A stretch of 64,000 bases of DNA. It comes from Rhizobium sp. CCGE 510 (lineage in GTDB: Bacteria; Pseudomonadota; Alphaproteobacteria; Rhizobiales; Rhizobiaceae). Of the stretch, positions 1 through 8,648 are shown in pieces; within the stretch, counting starts at the first letter, position 1; every line of letters begins with the position of its first letter. A program made the translations under genes and the position numbers. The stretch lies in the NCBI RefSeq assembly GCF_000292525.1, contig NZ_AEYF01000044.1, positions 248,001-312,000 of the forward strand, written 5' to 3'. Below the pieces are notes generated by a model. The model did not search any database and was not told the DNA's origin. It saw only the letters and a program-made list of their open reading frames with translations.

Positions 1-1
1 G

Positions 2-202
2 ATCGTTGCGCTCTATGCACAGCTGAAAGCCGAGCGGGAAACACGCGAAACGCTGGAATGGGCGATCCGCAACGGCGCCGTCTCGCGGGAGGTGCTGGAA
101 GCGATCGCTGCCGATCCGGTTCCTGTCGTCACCAGCGAAGATATCGCCTCGCTCGAAAAGATCATCGCCCTCGACGAGCGGCGCAAACCAAATCGGAACT
201 AG
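2..202 (+). CDS. C-terminal end of an unrecognised protein (5' truncated)
   Basis: An open frame enters from the left edge and ends at TAG 200-202, giving the last 66 residues of a protein. The tail is acidic/basic and probably helical (YAQLKAERETRETLEW near its start), with no membrane segment or motif I recognise. It sits about 70 bases before the DUF2188 gene on the same strand. The function cannot be told from this fragment; the evidence for coding is the uninterrupted frame and normal codon use only. Confidence 0.55.
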   Translation: MVALYAQLKAERETRETLEWAIRNGAVSREVLEAIAADPVPVVTSEDIASLEKIIALDERRKPNRN

Positions 203-274
203 GCGCAATTCCAGCAAAAGTGTGCAGCGGCTAGCATTCGGAATTGCCTGAAAACGAAAAAGAGGAGATCCGAA

Positions 275-508
275 ATGGCCGATATCACCTATCAGATCGT
301 GCCGCACGACAATGGCTGGGCCTACAAGCTCGGCGACACGCTTTCGGAAACCTATGAAACGGCGGATGAAGCGATCGTCCATGCCAAGGACGCCGCGTCA
401 CGCCAGAAGATCGGCAATGGCGACGCGTTGCTCGCCTATCCCACACCCGATGGCGGCGGTTGGGCATTTGAGGAAGTCGAAACCGATAAGAGCAACAGTC
501 GGCTCTGA
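275..508 (+). CDS. DUF2188-type small protein
   Basis: A 77-residue protein. It has the pattern of DUF2188: an N-terminal beta segment reading YQIVPHDNGWAYKLG, then an acidic helix rich in Ala (YETADEAIVHAKDAA) and a C-terminal Gly-Gly-Gly-Trp stretch. DUF2188 proteins have no known biochemical role. In rhizobia they are often found near ku/ligD end-joining genes, and here a ku remnant begins 18 bases downstream. The start is ATG 275, preceded by a GAGGAG ribosome site. Family assignment is by eye. Confidence 0.7.
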   Translation: MADITYQIVPHDNGWAYKLGDTLSETYETADEAIVHAKDAASRQKIGNGDALLAYPTPDGGGWAFEEVETDKSNSRL

Positions 509-526
509 TTTGCAACGGAGGATGGA

Positions 527-666
527 ATGGCCGCACGGGAAAGCTGGAAAGGTCATCTGAAAGTGGCCGACCTTGCCTGCGCCGTCGGACTTTACACCGC
601 CATTTCCTCCTCCGACCGCGTCCCTTCAACATCATCAACCGCACCCTCGATCAGCGTTTCCCTTAA
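527..666 (+). pseudogene. Remnant of a Ku-type DNA end-joining gene, frameshifted and truncated
   Basis: ATG 527 follows an ACGGAGG ribosome site. The first 32 residues begin MAARESWKGHLKVADLACAV and continue with GLYTAISSSDRV, the recognisable N terminus of bacterial Ku (x-WKG-x-LK....C-x-V-x-LY-x-A-x-SSS). After Val (620-622) the frame is broken. Reading on from 625 in another frame restores the expected Ku text FNIINRTLDQRF before a TAA at 664-666. One lost base explains the shift. Ku is normally about 260-300 residues, so nearly all of the gene is missing. It probably decayed from a ku copy once paired with the DUF2188 gene. Cytoplasmic DNA repair would have been its role; no product is expected. 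Confidence 0.75.
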
Positions 667-1029
667 ACCCGGCGCGATACAGTTTTTCTTTGGCTGCTGA
701 ATGGACGGTCAAGCGGCGCGACATCATGACGTGATTTTATCGGCTGGATTCACGGAATGAGTTCGCTTAAAGTCTCCCAGCATAGCGAAGTGAGACGTGC
801 CGCTTCAACACGCTTAGGGCCACTGGGCAGGTTTGCCCTGGCTGTATCGCCCGCCGGAACGGGCAGTTTGCGAAACTAGGACGCCGTTATCGAAACGCCT
901 AAACGAATTCCTTATTCGCGAGCGGATGCCGAGGAATGCACAAATCAGTTCCTGCCGCCGTTCAATCGAACCGGCATGCCTTGATCGTGGCGAACAGCCG
1001 GAGTTCTCCAGATTGATCTATATGAGCCT
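667..1029. other. Intergenic stretch with no supported gene
   Basis: About 360 bases between the ku remnant and the membrane-protein gene. Short open frames occur here but none has a ribosome site or a recognisable product. I see no RNA gene or strong hairpin. It may hold further decayed ku sequence and the promoter of the next gene. Confidence 0.5.
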
Positions 1030-1032
1030 TTG

Positions 1033-2367
1033 ATGACGATAGAAGATGCAGCTTTAGCGAGACACCACTATCCGGCGGGCTATCACCGGCAGTCTGTGCC
1101 CCGGTGGCGCGTCAGACGCGATGTGGCAGCAAAACTTGTTCTTACGATAGCATTTTATGCTGCTCTTTGGCGAGCCACAAGCATGTGGTACGGCCTGCCC
1201 GCAAATTTCGAAGACGGTGCATTTGTCGACCCACTGCCGATGAAGCTATTGCTCTACAGCCTTATTCCTTTGTCAGGCTTGTATTTCCTGTTGGAGCAAA
1301 GGCAGTTCCTGCGGGTCTTTTCCAGGATTTCACCGTTTATCGTCGTTGTTGGCATTTCGTGCCTGACATCAATAGTCTTCTCCATCGACAAGGCCGCGTC
1401 CCTAAAAGGATTGGCCGCGGTCATCGTTCTCGCAATCCCACCTCTTCTGTACCGTGCGCGCTACGGCAACGTCGAAGCGTTCAGGATAATCGGGCGTTTT
1501 GCGATAGCGGCGGCATTTATCAACGTTCTCTACACAGTCGCTTTCCCACAATTCGCCATCATGCGTGGCAGCTACGCGGGCATGGTCAAAGGTGCCTTTT
1601 ATCATAAGAACACGTTGGGGCAGTTTTGTTCGGTCAGCTTTGTCTGCCTGTTATCGACGGAGAAGCTCGGCCGGCTTCGTTACAGCACCCTGATCCGCTG
1701 GGCTGCGATGCTTTGCCTTCTCGCCTTGATTGTGGCAACGAAGTCCTCGACAGCAGTCGTCTTGACGATGTTCGGCAGTATGATGCTGTACGGCGTTCGC
1801 ATCATTCACATCTACCCGAACCGTCTTTTTCGTTCCTTCGTCGTTTTCCTGTTGTTCGTGATCGTCGGTTTCGGCGCCAGCTTCGTTTATCTCGGGGTGG
1901 CCTCGGCCGTTGCAGAAGCATTCGGCAAAGACATTACTTTCTCAGGCCGCACCAACATCTGGGAACAGCTATTGCCATTGATATGGGATAAGCCCCTAAC
2001 CGGTTATGGCTTTGCGATGTTTCGTCAGCCCGAGGTCATGGAGCAATATGTCAAGGTTACCTTCGATGCCCGTTCGACCCACAACACCTATCTTGAGCTA
2101 GCGCTTAATATCGGCATTCCAGGTATTGCCGCATGGACGTTGTTTTTGCTGACCCGCCTGTTCAGGAAAATGACCATCGTCGACACCGATCCGGCCGAAT
2201 CCGGCGCCAGGCGAAAGGAGATTGCCATCATCATCCTCATCATGCTCGGAGCCATGACCGAGGCAGGCATGATGCTGGCACCTTTCATTCTCTGGCCACA
2301 TATGGTCATGGCGCTCTCCGAACTGCGTCCCAGGTCGCGGACAAACCGGAATCTACACCAGACTTAA
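1033..2367 (+). CDS. O-antigen ligase / Wzy-type polysaccharide polymerase-like membrane protein
   Basis: About 444 residues with ten or more hydrophobic segments spread from residue 35 to 430. The signature of the O-antigen ligase/Wzy_C family lies near residues 300-360: SGRTNIWEQLLPLIWDKPL followed by GYGFAMF, then the HNTYLELALNIGIPG motif with its conserved His-Asn-x-Tyr. Such proteins join or polymerise lipid-linked glycans on the periplasmic side of the inner membrane; rhizobial relatives include ExoQ-like polymerases. No glycosyltransferases or flippase lie nearby, so the polysaccharide is unknown. TTG 1030 directly precedes ATG 1033; ATG is preferred. The ribosome site is weak. The next gene is convergent. 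Confidence 0.8.
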   Translation: MTIEDAALARHHYPAGYHRQSVPRWRVRRDVAAKLVLTIAFYAALWRATSMWYGLPANFEDGAFVDPLPMKLLLYSLIPLSGLYFLLEQRQFLRVFSRISPFIVVVGISCLTSIVFSIDKAASLKGLAAVIVLAIPPLLYRARYGNVEAFRIIGRFAIAAAFINVLYTVAFPQFAIMRGSYAGMVKGAFYHKNTLGQFCSVSFVCLLSTEKLGRLRYSTLIRWAAMLCLLALIVATKSSTAVVLTMFGSMMLYGVRIIHIYPNRLFRSFVVFLLFVIVGFGASFVYLGVASAVAEAFGKDITFSGRTNIWEQLLPLIWDKPLTGYGFAMFRQPEVMEQYVKVTFDARSTHNTYLELALNIGIPGIAAWTLFLLTRLFRKMTIVDTDPAESGARRKEIAIIILIMLGAMTEAGMMLAPFILWPHMVMALSELRPRSRTNRNLHQT

Positions 2368-2462
2368 GGGGAAGGGTCCTCGACGTCTGTAGTAGACGCC
2401 TCCCGGATGGCCTGTGTGGCGTTGCACGCGCGCCAGCTCCGAGGTTGCAGCGACAGGTCGAT

Positions 2463-3608
2463 CTAAATCGAGAGATAGCGCTTCTGCCAGGGCAGCCTAT
2501 GTTCCTGCCATGCGCGCGGCGTGAAGTCGTTATAGGCGGTCTCGGCGACCGCCAGCATCCAATTCTGCGCTTTGCGAGCCAGCAGGACGCAGGACAACTC
2601 CATGCCGGGCGCAACGGTGATGGAAGGGCGGTTGGCGCCTGGAATATCGATCCCCTTGTCCCGCCACTGGATGCGGATCTCATCGGGCTCGGATGACCAT
2701 TGGCCTGACGAAACGGATGCTTTTCCGTCGGGCTTGAAGGCAAGCGGCGGCGGGGTGACGTTTAGGAAGCTGCCGTCATTGAAATAATTGCCATCGATAT
2801 CACCCGCAGTCGCTTTGCCCTTTCCCTTCAGAACGATATCCTGCTCGCAGCGCAGAAATATGTTGCGCCGGAAGCTGCCGGACCATGGCCGGTTGGCGAA
2901 GAATGCGATGTCGCATTGGCTGATGACGTTGTCGTGGATATCGATGTCTTTGCGGAATGCCTGTTCCTCATCCGAAAACCCGCTCAGGCTGACGCCGCGA
3001 TTGGTGTTCTCGATCCAATTGTCATAGATGTGGTGGCCGGCGTGGTCGGCCTTGTCGCCGATGCCGTAGCCGAAGGAGTAATCATTCATCCTGCCGTCGC
3101 GCATGATGTTGCTGCGCACGACGGCATCATCGCCGATCGACGAAAAGGAAAAATTCTTGCCGCCGATGAAGTTGTATTCGACAAGGTAGCGTCTTGTTTT
3201 GTCGCAGACCAGCGCACCCTTGTTGGATGTGCTCGTCGCCGACTGAAGGAAGAGGTTGCCGCGGATCGTGACATCCGAGCTGATATTGTCGTCGCTGTTC
3301 TGGTAGGCGAACTGACAACAATCCGCGCCCTCGCCCGGCGCCTCGCCCATGCGGTTGTTCTCCAGCAACACATGCGCCGTCTTCGTGAGGTAGATGCCGT
3401 CGCCCCTGACGTTCTCGGTTTCGCAGCGCCTGACGGTGAGATTTTGGCCGTTGTGAAATTTGAAGCCGCGCGGTGAATTCTTGACGATCACGTCCTCCAC
3501 CACCGTATCGGAAAACACCTGATAGGCGACGCCGATATCGTCAGCCCCGTCGATCACCTGTCCCCGTGTCGCGGCGCCGTGAACTTTCTTTCGCAGGATG
3601 GCGGGCAT
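2463..3608 (-). CDS. Right-handed parallel beta-helix repeat protein
   Basis: 381 residues. Residues about 30-270 hold repeated coils of the PbH1/NosD type, such as VEDVIVKNSPRGFKFHN, VLLENNRMGE, VTIRGNLFLQSA and IHDNVISQCDIAFF, with Asn ladders typical of pectin-lyase-like beta-helices. The last 80 residues (after FLNVTPPP) look like a separate beta domain. No signal peptide is visible. These folds commonly bind or cut polysaccharides, and the convergent neighbour is a polysaccharide polymerase/ligase-like protein, but no catalytic residues can be assigned. Start ATG 3608 has a GAAGGGAA ribosome site about six bases upstream. Substrate and location in the cell are unknown. Confidence 0.7.
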   Translation of the reverse strand: MPAILRKKVHGAATRGQVIDGADDIGVAYQVFSDTVVEDVIVKNSPRGFKFHNGQNLTVRRCETENVRGDGIYLTKTAHVLLENNRMGEAPGEGADCCQFAYQNSDDNISSDVTIRGNLFLQSATSTSNKGALVCDKTRRYLVEYNFIGGKNFSFSSIGDDAVVRSNIMRDGRMNDYSFGYGIGDKADHAGHHIYDNWIENTNRGVSLSGFSDEEQAFRKDIDIHDNVISQCDIAFFANRPWSGSFRRNIFLRCEQDIVLKGKGKATAGDIDGNYFNDGSFLNVTPPPLAFKPDGKASVSSGQWSSEPDEIRIQWRDKGIDIPGANRPSITVAPGMELSCVLLARKAQNWMLAVAETAYNDFTPRAWQEHRLPWQKRYLSI

Positions 3609-3708
3609 GGCATTTCCCTTCGATAGCGGTGCAGCGGGGATTTAAGCAGAGGCGGTGTGGCGGATGTTTGAATATTCGGAAATCATCTACTCCCGATCAC
3701 ATCCTGTG

Positions 3709-4362
3709 TCAGCTTACGAACCGCCCATCCCGCAGAAACGACAGGGCTTGGCTCCACATGGTCTTGTTGACGGGTAAGAACGTGTGGTTGGCGGGAATGA
3801 CGATATGCGCCGCGGCGCCGTCGAGACGCGTGCTCTCCACCGAAACCTTTCCGTCATTCGGAACCCTCAGGCCGATGATCACGGAAGAGACCGGGTCGAT
3901 GGTCCGATTGCCGGCGATAATGCCAAGTTCGTAATCGACGGTGCCGAACAGCTCGGTCATTGCGGTTTGATCCGTGATCAGCTGCTGCCCCGCCGGTCCA
4001 TAGAATTTCCTGTATAGCGGCCATGCCTTGAGGAAATCGGCAATCTGACTGCCGTTGTTCGGCGTTCCCACCATGACCACTCTTCCAAGGTTGGGTGGAC
4101 GATCGTTCCTGAGAAAAGCACGGATGAGCAGCCCACCCATCGAATAACCGACAAAATGAAGACGGCCGTCGCCTGCCTCCTTCGCAGCGGCGTCGATCTC
4201 CGGTCGAACGATATCGACGAGGTCGCCGATCGAAAACCTGGTGGAGGGATAACCGACATTCACAACGCGATAACCGTTGCCGGAGAGGAAGACGGCGAGC
4301 CTCTGCATGCTCTTCTTCGTCCGGGCAATCCCGTGAAAAAGGATGACTGTGTCGTTCATCAT
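3709..4362 (-). CDS. Alpha/beta hydrolase, lipase-like
   Basis: 217 residues from ATG 4362 (an in-frame ATG at 4359 and a TTG at 4392 are alternatives). It has the alpha/beta-hydrolase fold pattern of triacylglycerol lipase-like proteins: ILFHGIARTKKSM with the oxyanion His-Gly near the N terminus, the nucleophile elbow GYSMGG, MVGTPNNGSQIADF, an Asp around VPNDGKVSVEST and a late HTFLP that would supply the catalytic His. It has no signal peptide. The esterase substrate cannot be predicted. The gene stands alone on the minus strand, divergent from the LacI regulator gene. Confidence 0.75.
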   Translation of the reverse strand: MMNDTVILFHGIARTKKSMQRLAVFLSGNGYRVVNVGYPSTRFSIGDLVDIVRPEIDAAAKEAGDGRLHFVGYSMGGLLIRAFLRNDRPPNLGRVVMVGTPNNGSQIADFLKAWPLYRKFYGPAGQQLITDQTAMTELFGTVDYELGIIAGNRTIDPVSSVIIGLRVPNDGKVSVESTRLDGAAAHIVIPANHTFLPVNKTMWSQALSFLRDGRFVS

Positions 4363-4482
4363 GTGTCCGCCAAACGGGCCGCTATCGATCAAGCACCTAT
4401 CCTGTAGCTCTCAAGATGAGCCCTGTCGATCAATGCCGAATAGCCATAAATTCGAATGGCTTGGTTATGCCGTACGAATTCG

Positions 4483-4502
4483 TTAAATCGGAATCGATTT
4501 AA
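4483..4502. promoter_or_regulatory. Inverted repeat in the divergent hydrolase/lacI-family promoter region
   Basis: TTAAATCG, a four-base spacer GAAT, then CGATTTAA: perfect 8-base arms in the AT-rich gap between the hydrolase start and the LacI-family gene at 4581. The size suits a LacI-family dimer site, so autoregulation is possible, but it differs from the two AACGTT-centred sites at 11337 and 11391. Binding is inference. Confidence 0.4.
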
Positions 4503-4580
4503 GGATAAGTTGTGCAGTATTCAAAGTGCTAGAGCATCTGAAAAGACGTTGGCGCTGTCGAGAAAGAGAAATGCGAGCAC

Positions 4581-5615
4581 GTGACGACCAGCATCAGACA
4601 TATCGCTAAACTCGCAGGAACGTCAGTCTCTTCGGTCTCGCGTGTGCTCAACAACAGCGGTTACGCCTCGCCCGAACTCAGGGACCGCGTCGAGGCGGCG
4701 ATCCGAACGTTGAACTACACGCCCAGCAAGGGTGCGCGAATGCTGCGCGGCGCGCCAAGCCAGATGATCGGACTGATGCTGCCGTCGATTGACGTGCCGT
4801 TCTTCGGCATTCTCGCCCATGCGATCGAACAGGAATTGTTTCAGCACGGCTATCAGACGCTGATCTGCAGCACGGCGGAAAATATCAATCACGAGGCGCG
4901 CTATATCTCCATGCTGCTCGCCCAGCGCGTCGATGGCGTCATCGTCGCAAGCGCCTTCGGCAGCATCCAGCATTTCGGGGCACTGCGGGACGCTCACATT
5001 CCGATCATCGCCATCGACCGCGAGCTGAAGGGCATCGCCGACGATGCTGTGATGGCGGATCACGAGGACGGCGGACGGCTGATGGCCCGCCATCTGATCG
5101 GCCTCGGCCACCGGGTGATCGCCATCGTCGGGGCGCCGGCCCACAGCCAGCCTATCCAGTTGCGGCTCCAGGGCATCACGGTGGAAATGGCTGGAGATGG
5201 CATCGCGCCGGCGATCGTGGCGATGGCGCAAGAGCACAGCTTTGCAGAGACCTACCGGCTGGCGCGCGAATTGCTGGCGTCTCGGCCTGACGTCACCGCG
5301 ATCATCGGCACCACCGATGTTTCGGCGATTGCGGCCATCCACGCCGTCCAGGATCGCGGATTTTCCGTTCCGAACGACTATTCGGTCGTCGGCTTCGACG
5401 ACCTGCCGGAGGCAGCCTACGTCTTTCCGCGGCTGACAACGGTCGCGCAGCCGATCCGCAATGTCGGGCAGCAGGCAGCACGGCTGCTGGAGGCGCTGAT
5501 CGAGGCGCAGCAAACGGGGGACGGATCTCGACAGGCTGCGGTCGTCAAAGTGCCGGTCACGCTGATCGCGCGCGATTCCACCGGCCCCGTCCGCAGCTTT
5601 AAGGCCGGACGATAA
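4581..5615 (+). CDS. LacI-family transcriptional regulator of the adjacent polyol/sugar genes
   Basis: 344 residues. The N-terminal helix-turn-helix reads IRHIAKLAGTSVSSVSRVLN, followed by the hinge (YTPSKGARMLRG) and a periplasmic-binding-like sensor domain (GLMLPSIDVPFFG ... VVGFDDLPEAAYVFPRLTTV). LacI-type proteins usually repress sugar genes until a sugar or sugar phosphate releases them. The start is GTG 4581. The 3' end overlaps the convergent dehydrogenase gene by 17 bases. Two LacI-type palindromes upstream of the aldolase gene, at the head of the opposite-strand operon, are its likely operators. The effector is unknown. Confidence 0.9.
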   Translation: MTTSIRHIAKLAGTSVSSVSRVLNNSGYASPELRDRVEAAIRTLNYTPSKGARMLRGAPSQMIGLMLPSIDVPFFGILAHAIEQELFQHGYQTLICSTAENINHEARYISMLLAQRVDGVIVASAFGSIQHFGALRDAHIPIIAIDRELKGIADDAVMADHEDGGRLMARHLIGLGHRVIAIVGAPAHSQPIQLRLQGITVEMAGDGIAPAIVAMAQEHSFAETYRLARELLASRPDVTAIIGTTDVSAIAAIHAVQDRGFSVPNDYSVVGFDDLPEAAYVFPRLTTVAQPIRNVGQQAARLLEALIEAQQTGDGSRQAAVVKVPVTLIARDSTGPVRSFKAGR

Positions 5616-6609
5616 CCTTGATCTCGCCCGGCAATGGCGCGTTGCCCACCACGTCGGCGACTTCCTCAAGACCTATGGTTTTGGTTATCAATGCGTCCAG
5701 TTCCAATGCGCCGTTTGCCACCAGTGCCGCAGCGCGCGAATGGGTGAAGGGGTTGAGGTAGGCTGGTCTTATGTCGACTTCGTTGACCAGCAGATCGAAG
5801 GGCAGAACCGGCACCTCGACACCCGCTGGCGTGACCCCGAAAAGCACAAAGGTGCCGCCGCGCCGCGCCATTCTCAGGCCGCTTTGCAGAGTGTCGCTCA
5901 CGCCGGCGCACTCGATGACCACGTCGGCCCCGCCTTTGGTGACCTCTCGAACGGAAGCGATTGTATCTGAAGAGATCGGGTCGAAGGCATGCGTGGCTCC
6001 CAGGCGCAAAGCGGTTTGCCGTCTCGATTGCTGGCGCGTAATCAAAATGACCTCAGCTGCCCCAGCCAGGCGGGCCAGTTGCACCATGAGCAGGCCGATC
6101 ACGCCCCCGCCGAGGATCGCGACGCTGTCGCCCGGACGGATCTTTGCCTTATCGATGGCGTGAATACAGCAGGCCAGGGGTTCACAAAAGGCGCCGTGAA
6201 CGGGATCGAGGCCGGCCGGCAACACGAAGGCCTGCGCATGCGGCACCGCCACATATTCCGCAAAGCCGCCATCCCGTGTCACGCCGATGGCGGTCAAGCT
6301 CTCGCACAGATTCGGCCGCGCCTGCGCGCAAGCCCGACAGGTGCCGCAGGCAATATTCGGGTCGACCGTCACGATCTCGCCGCCGGTAAACCGTGTCACA
6401 CCATCGCCGATCTCTTCGACGATGCCGCAGAATTCGTGGCCCAGCGTGACGGGGATCGCTGTCGGATATTCGCCCTTGTACATGTGGCGATCGGAACCGC
6501 AGATGCCGGCTGCTACCACCCGGACAAGCAGTTCGCCTGGACCTGCGACCGGTTTGTCAACACTGCGCATGGTCAAAGACCCGATCGACTCCAAGCGTAC
6601 AGCCCTCAT
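5599..6609 (-). CDS. Zinc-dependent medium-chain alcohol/polyol dehydrogenase
   Basis: 336 residues from ATG 6609, chosen because GGAGGAG lies just upstream; the open frame extends further but without support. Features in order: catalytic zinc ligands in AAGICGSDRHMYKGEYP and GHEFCGIVEEIGDGV, the four-Cys structural zinc site in CGTCRACAQARPNLC, and the Rossmann motif ILGGGVIGLLMVQLA. This is the sorbitol/threonine dehydrogenase branch that oxidises secondary alcohols of sugars with NAD(P). A family member is known to oxidise D-altritol to D-tagatose in Agrobacterium; whether this one does is inference. It is the last gene of the LacI-module operon, 67 bases after the SDR gene. Confidence 0.85.
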   Translation of the reverse strand: MRAVRLESIGSLTMRSVDKPVAGPGELLVRVVAAGICGSDRHMYKGEYPTAIPVTLGHEFCGIVEEIGDGVTRFTGGEIVTVDPNIACGTCRACAQARPNLCESLTAIGVTRDGGFAEYVAVPHAQAFVLPAGLDPVHGAFCEPLACCIHAIDKAKIRPGDSVAILGGGVIGLLMVQLARLAGAAEVILITRQQSRRQTALRLGATHAFDPISSDTIASVREVTKGGADVVIECAGVSDTLQSGLRMARRGGTFVLFGVTPAGVEVPVLPFDLLVNEVDIRPAYLNPFTHSRAAALVANGALELDALITKTIGLEEVADVVGNAPLPGEIKVIVRP

Positions 6610-6676
6610 TCCACTCCTCCAGACCTCAACTTCGATTGCTTCGCCGTGGCCAAGCCATCCCCGGCACGGCAAGCGC

Positions 6677-7465
6677 TCAGCTCATGACATTGCCGCCATC
6701 GACATTGTAGCACTGCGCCACGATGTATGCTGCATCAGGCCCGGCCAGGAAGGCAGCCATGGCCGCCTGTTCCTCGGCGGCGCCAAATCGTCCGGCGGGT
6801 ACGGCGGCGGCCACGCGGGCCTTCACCTCGCCAGGTTTCAAACCTTCCCGGCTGCCTAGTTTTGCATCGACGACGTCCCACATCGGCGTATCGACGACGC
6901 CGGGAGCGATGGCGTTGACGTTGATCCCGTAACGGATCAGCTCCAGAGCGCAGCTTTGCGTGATGCTGATGACGGCCGCCTTGGAAGCGCAGTAAGCCAC
7001 AGCCGGTCCTTCGCCGCGACGTCCAGCCTGGGACGAGAAGTTGATGATGCGTCCCCCTGCTCCTCTCTCCACCATGTGCCGGGCAACGGCCTGCGTCATG
7101 AAGATCAGGCCTTCGATATTGACCTGAAATACCCTGGCGGTCCGCTCCCGGGATATCTCCAGAATAGACTCGACGTCGTAAATGCCGGCGGCGTTGACCA
7201 GGATGTCGATCTTGCCGGCGGCGGCGATGGAAAAACGCACGGCTTCTTCGATGCTGTCCTGGCTGGTCACATCAAGTGCTACACCCCAGGCATCAGTGCC
7301 GATCGCCTCCGCCACCCGCGCGCATCGTTCACCGTCGAGGTCCGCGACAACAACCTTGGCGCCGTCAGCGGCGAAGCGTTCGCAGACCGCTTTGCCAATG
7401 CCGCTCGCTCCTCCGGTGACCAATGCCACCTTGCCGGAGAGCCGCGCGCTTTCGGTATATGTCAT
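6677..7465 (-). CDS. Short-chain dehydrogenase, sorbitol/polyol 2-dehydrogenase-like
   Basis: 262 residues from ATG 7465. The cofactor motif is TGGASGIGKAV, the Asp after beta-2 (VVVADLD) favours NAD, and the catalytic Ser-Tyr-Lys set lies in INFSSQAGRRG...AYCASKAAV. The stretch APGVVDTPMWDVVDA and the C-terminal YIVAQCYNVDGGNVMS closely resemble rhodobacterial sorbitol dehydrogenase (SmoS/PolS), which makes fructose from sorbitol and also oxidises other hexitols. The start overlaps the stop of a 24-codon small ORF as ATGA, so translation is probably coupled. The frame could be read open further upstream, but GGGAGGG next to ATG 7465 supports this start. Confidence 0.85.
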   Translation of the reverse strand: MTYTESARLSGKVALVTGGASGIGKAVCERFAADGAKVVVADLDGERCARVAEAIGTDAWGVALDVTSQDSIEEAVRFSIAAAGKIDILVNAAGIYDVESILEISRERTARVFQVNIEGLIFMTQAVARHMVERGAGGRIINFSSQAGRRGEGPAVAYCASKAAVISITQSCALELIRYGINVNAIAPGVVDTPMWDVVDAKLGSREGLKPGEVKARVAAAVPAGRFGAAEEQAAMAAFLAGPDAAYIVAQCYNVDGGNVMS

Positions 7466-7536
7466 CGCCCTCCCTCCCCGGTCGCACTTAAACCGGCAAG
7501 GGTGCCGTGCGCGGCTGCTATAATGAATAGCTTCAT
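7462..7536 (-). CDS. Possible 24-residue peptide translationally coupled to the SDR gene
   Basis: ATG 7536 has a strong GGGAGGAG ribosome site. The predicted peptide is MKLFIIAAAHGTLAGL followed by SATGEGGR. Its TGA overlaps the ATG of the polyol dehydrogenase as ATGA. It lies in the 130-base gap between the PfkB gene and the dehydrogenase. The product is weakly hydrophobic at its N terminus and matches nothing I know. It may be a real micropeptide, a leader that sets dehydrogenase translation, or chance. Confidence 0.4.
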   Translation of the reverse strand: MKLFIIAAAHGTLAGLSATGEGGR

Positions 7537-7595
7537 GTTTGCTCCTCCCTTTTGACTGGACGCTCGTCGGACCCGCCCTCTGCTGAGGCAATAGG

Positions 7596-8648
7596 CTAGG
7601 CCGGGTTCGTCTCCGTCGCCTCCCGAAGCAGAATAGACATGTCGGGGATGCCGTCGGTGGCCGTCGCACCCGTCAGGCAACGCGCAGCCGCAGCATGGGC
7701 CATGGTGCAGATATGCTCGACAGGCCAGTTCTCATGCAGGCCGTAGAGCACGGCGGCGCAGAAGGCGTCTCCGGCGCCGACCGTGCTGACGATGTCATGG
7801 GGATCGACCGGTCGTGAACGCGTCATGATCGGGGCAGCGCCGGGCGCGAACCACAGGCAGATCTCCGGCGCGTGGATGATCGCGCCTTTGGTGACGCCTG
7901 CGGCCAGCAGGCGCTCGCCGGCTGTCACAAGCTCCGCCTCGATCAAATCTCCCTTCGCATCGCGAACGACAATGCCGGTTGCCCGGCCCGCCTCCATTTC
8001 GTTGATGATCAGGAAATCGCAGAAGGGCAGCGCGACGCCGACCTTGGCCGCAAATTCCGGGTCTTCACTCGAGACGAAATCGACGCAAGTCGTAAGCCCT
8101 GCGCGGCGCGCGGCTTCCAGCAGGCGCGACGCTCCCGAACGGCCGTCGGGGTCGATGCGGTCGAGGCCCGGCAGCAGCATGAGATAACCGAGATAGAACA
8201 GCCGATAGCCGGCTTCGGCGAAGGCCGCCGGTGAGATGAGCTTGTCGGTGACGGCATCGTTGGCGCCGCCATGATAGAAGAAAGTGCGGTTCTGACCGGG
8301 CACATTCATGACATGTGTATGCGCCGTCACCCGGTCGGCAAGCGCGGTGAGACCGCCGACATCGACGCCGGCCACCGCAAGACGGGCCTTGACGATCTCT
8401 CCGTCTTGATCGGCGCCGATGCATCCCGCCGCCGCCAGCTTTCCGGGAAATCCAAGCGAGGCCAGATCGGTGACGACATTGGCGGCCCCGCCGCCGACGC
8501 CGAGATCCTGGTGCAGGATATGCGCGAGATTGCCCTGTTCGGGCCAATAGGACAGGGTGTGGACGCGGTCGACAATGAAATTTCCGGCGCAAACGATACC
8601 GCCCGGCTTGTGACTGTCGCGATGGTGAACCTCCTCCCCGGTTCGCAT
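7596..8648 (-). CDS. PfkB-family sugar kinase
   Basis: 350 residues from ATG 8648, which overlaps the upstream stop as TGATG. The N-terminal ribokinase signature is present (GNFIVDRVH, DLGVGGGAANVVTDLASLG), and so is the C-terminal PfkB signature STVGAGDAFCAAVL, in which the Asp of GAGD is the catalytic base. Such kinases phosphorylate ketoses or other sugars with ATP in the cytoplasm. The substrate is not readable from sequence. Its position between a lyxose-isomerase-like protein and a polyol dehydrogenase suggests that it phosphorylates the ketose they produce, preparing it for the class I aldolase encoded at the head of the operon. Confidence 0.85.
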   Translation of the reverse strand: MRTGEEVHHRDSHKPGGIVCAGNFIVDRVHTLSYWPEQGNLAHILHQDLGVGGGAANVVTDLASLGFPGKLAAAGCIGADQDGEIVKARLAVAGVDVGGLTALADRVTAHTHVMNVPGQNRTFFYHGGANDAVTDKLISPAAFAEAGYRLFYLGYLMLLPGLDRIDPDGRSGASRLLEAARRAGLTTCVDFVSSEDPEFAAKVGVALPFCDFLIINEMEAGRATGIVVRDAKGDLIEAELVTAGERLLAAGVTKGAIIHAPEICLWFAPGAAPIMTRSRPVDPHDIVSTVGAGDAFCAAVLYGLHENWPVEHICTMAHAAAARCLTGATATDGIPDMSILLREATETNPA

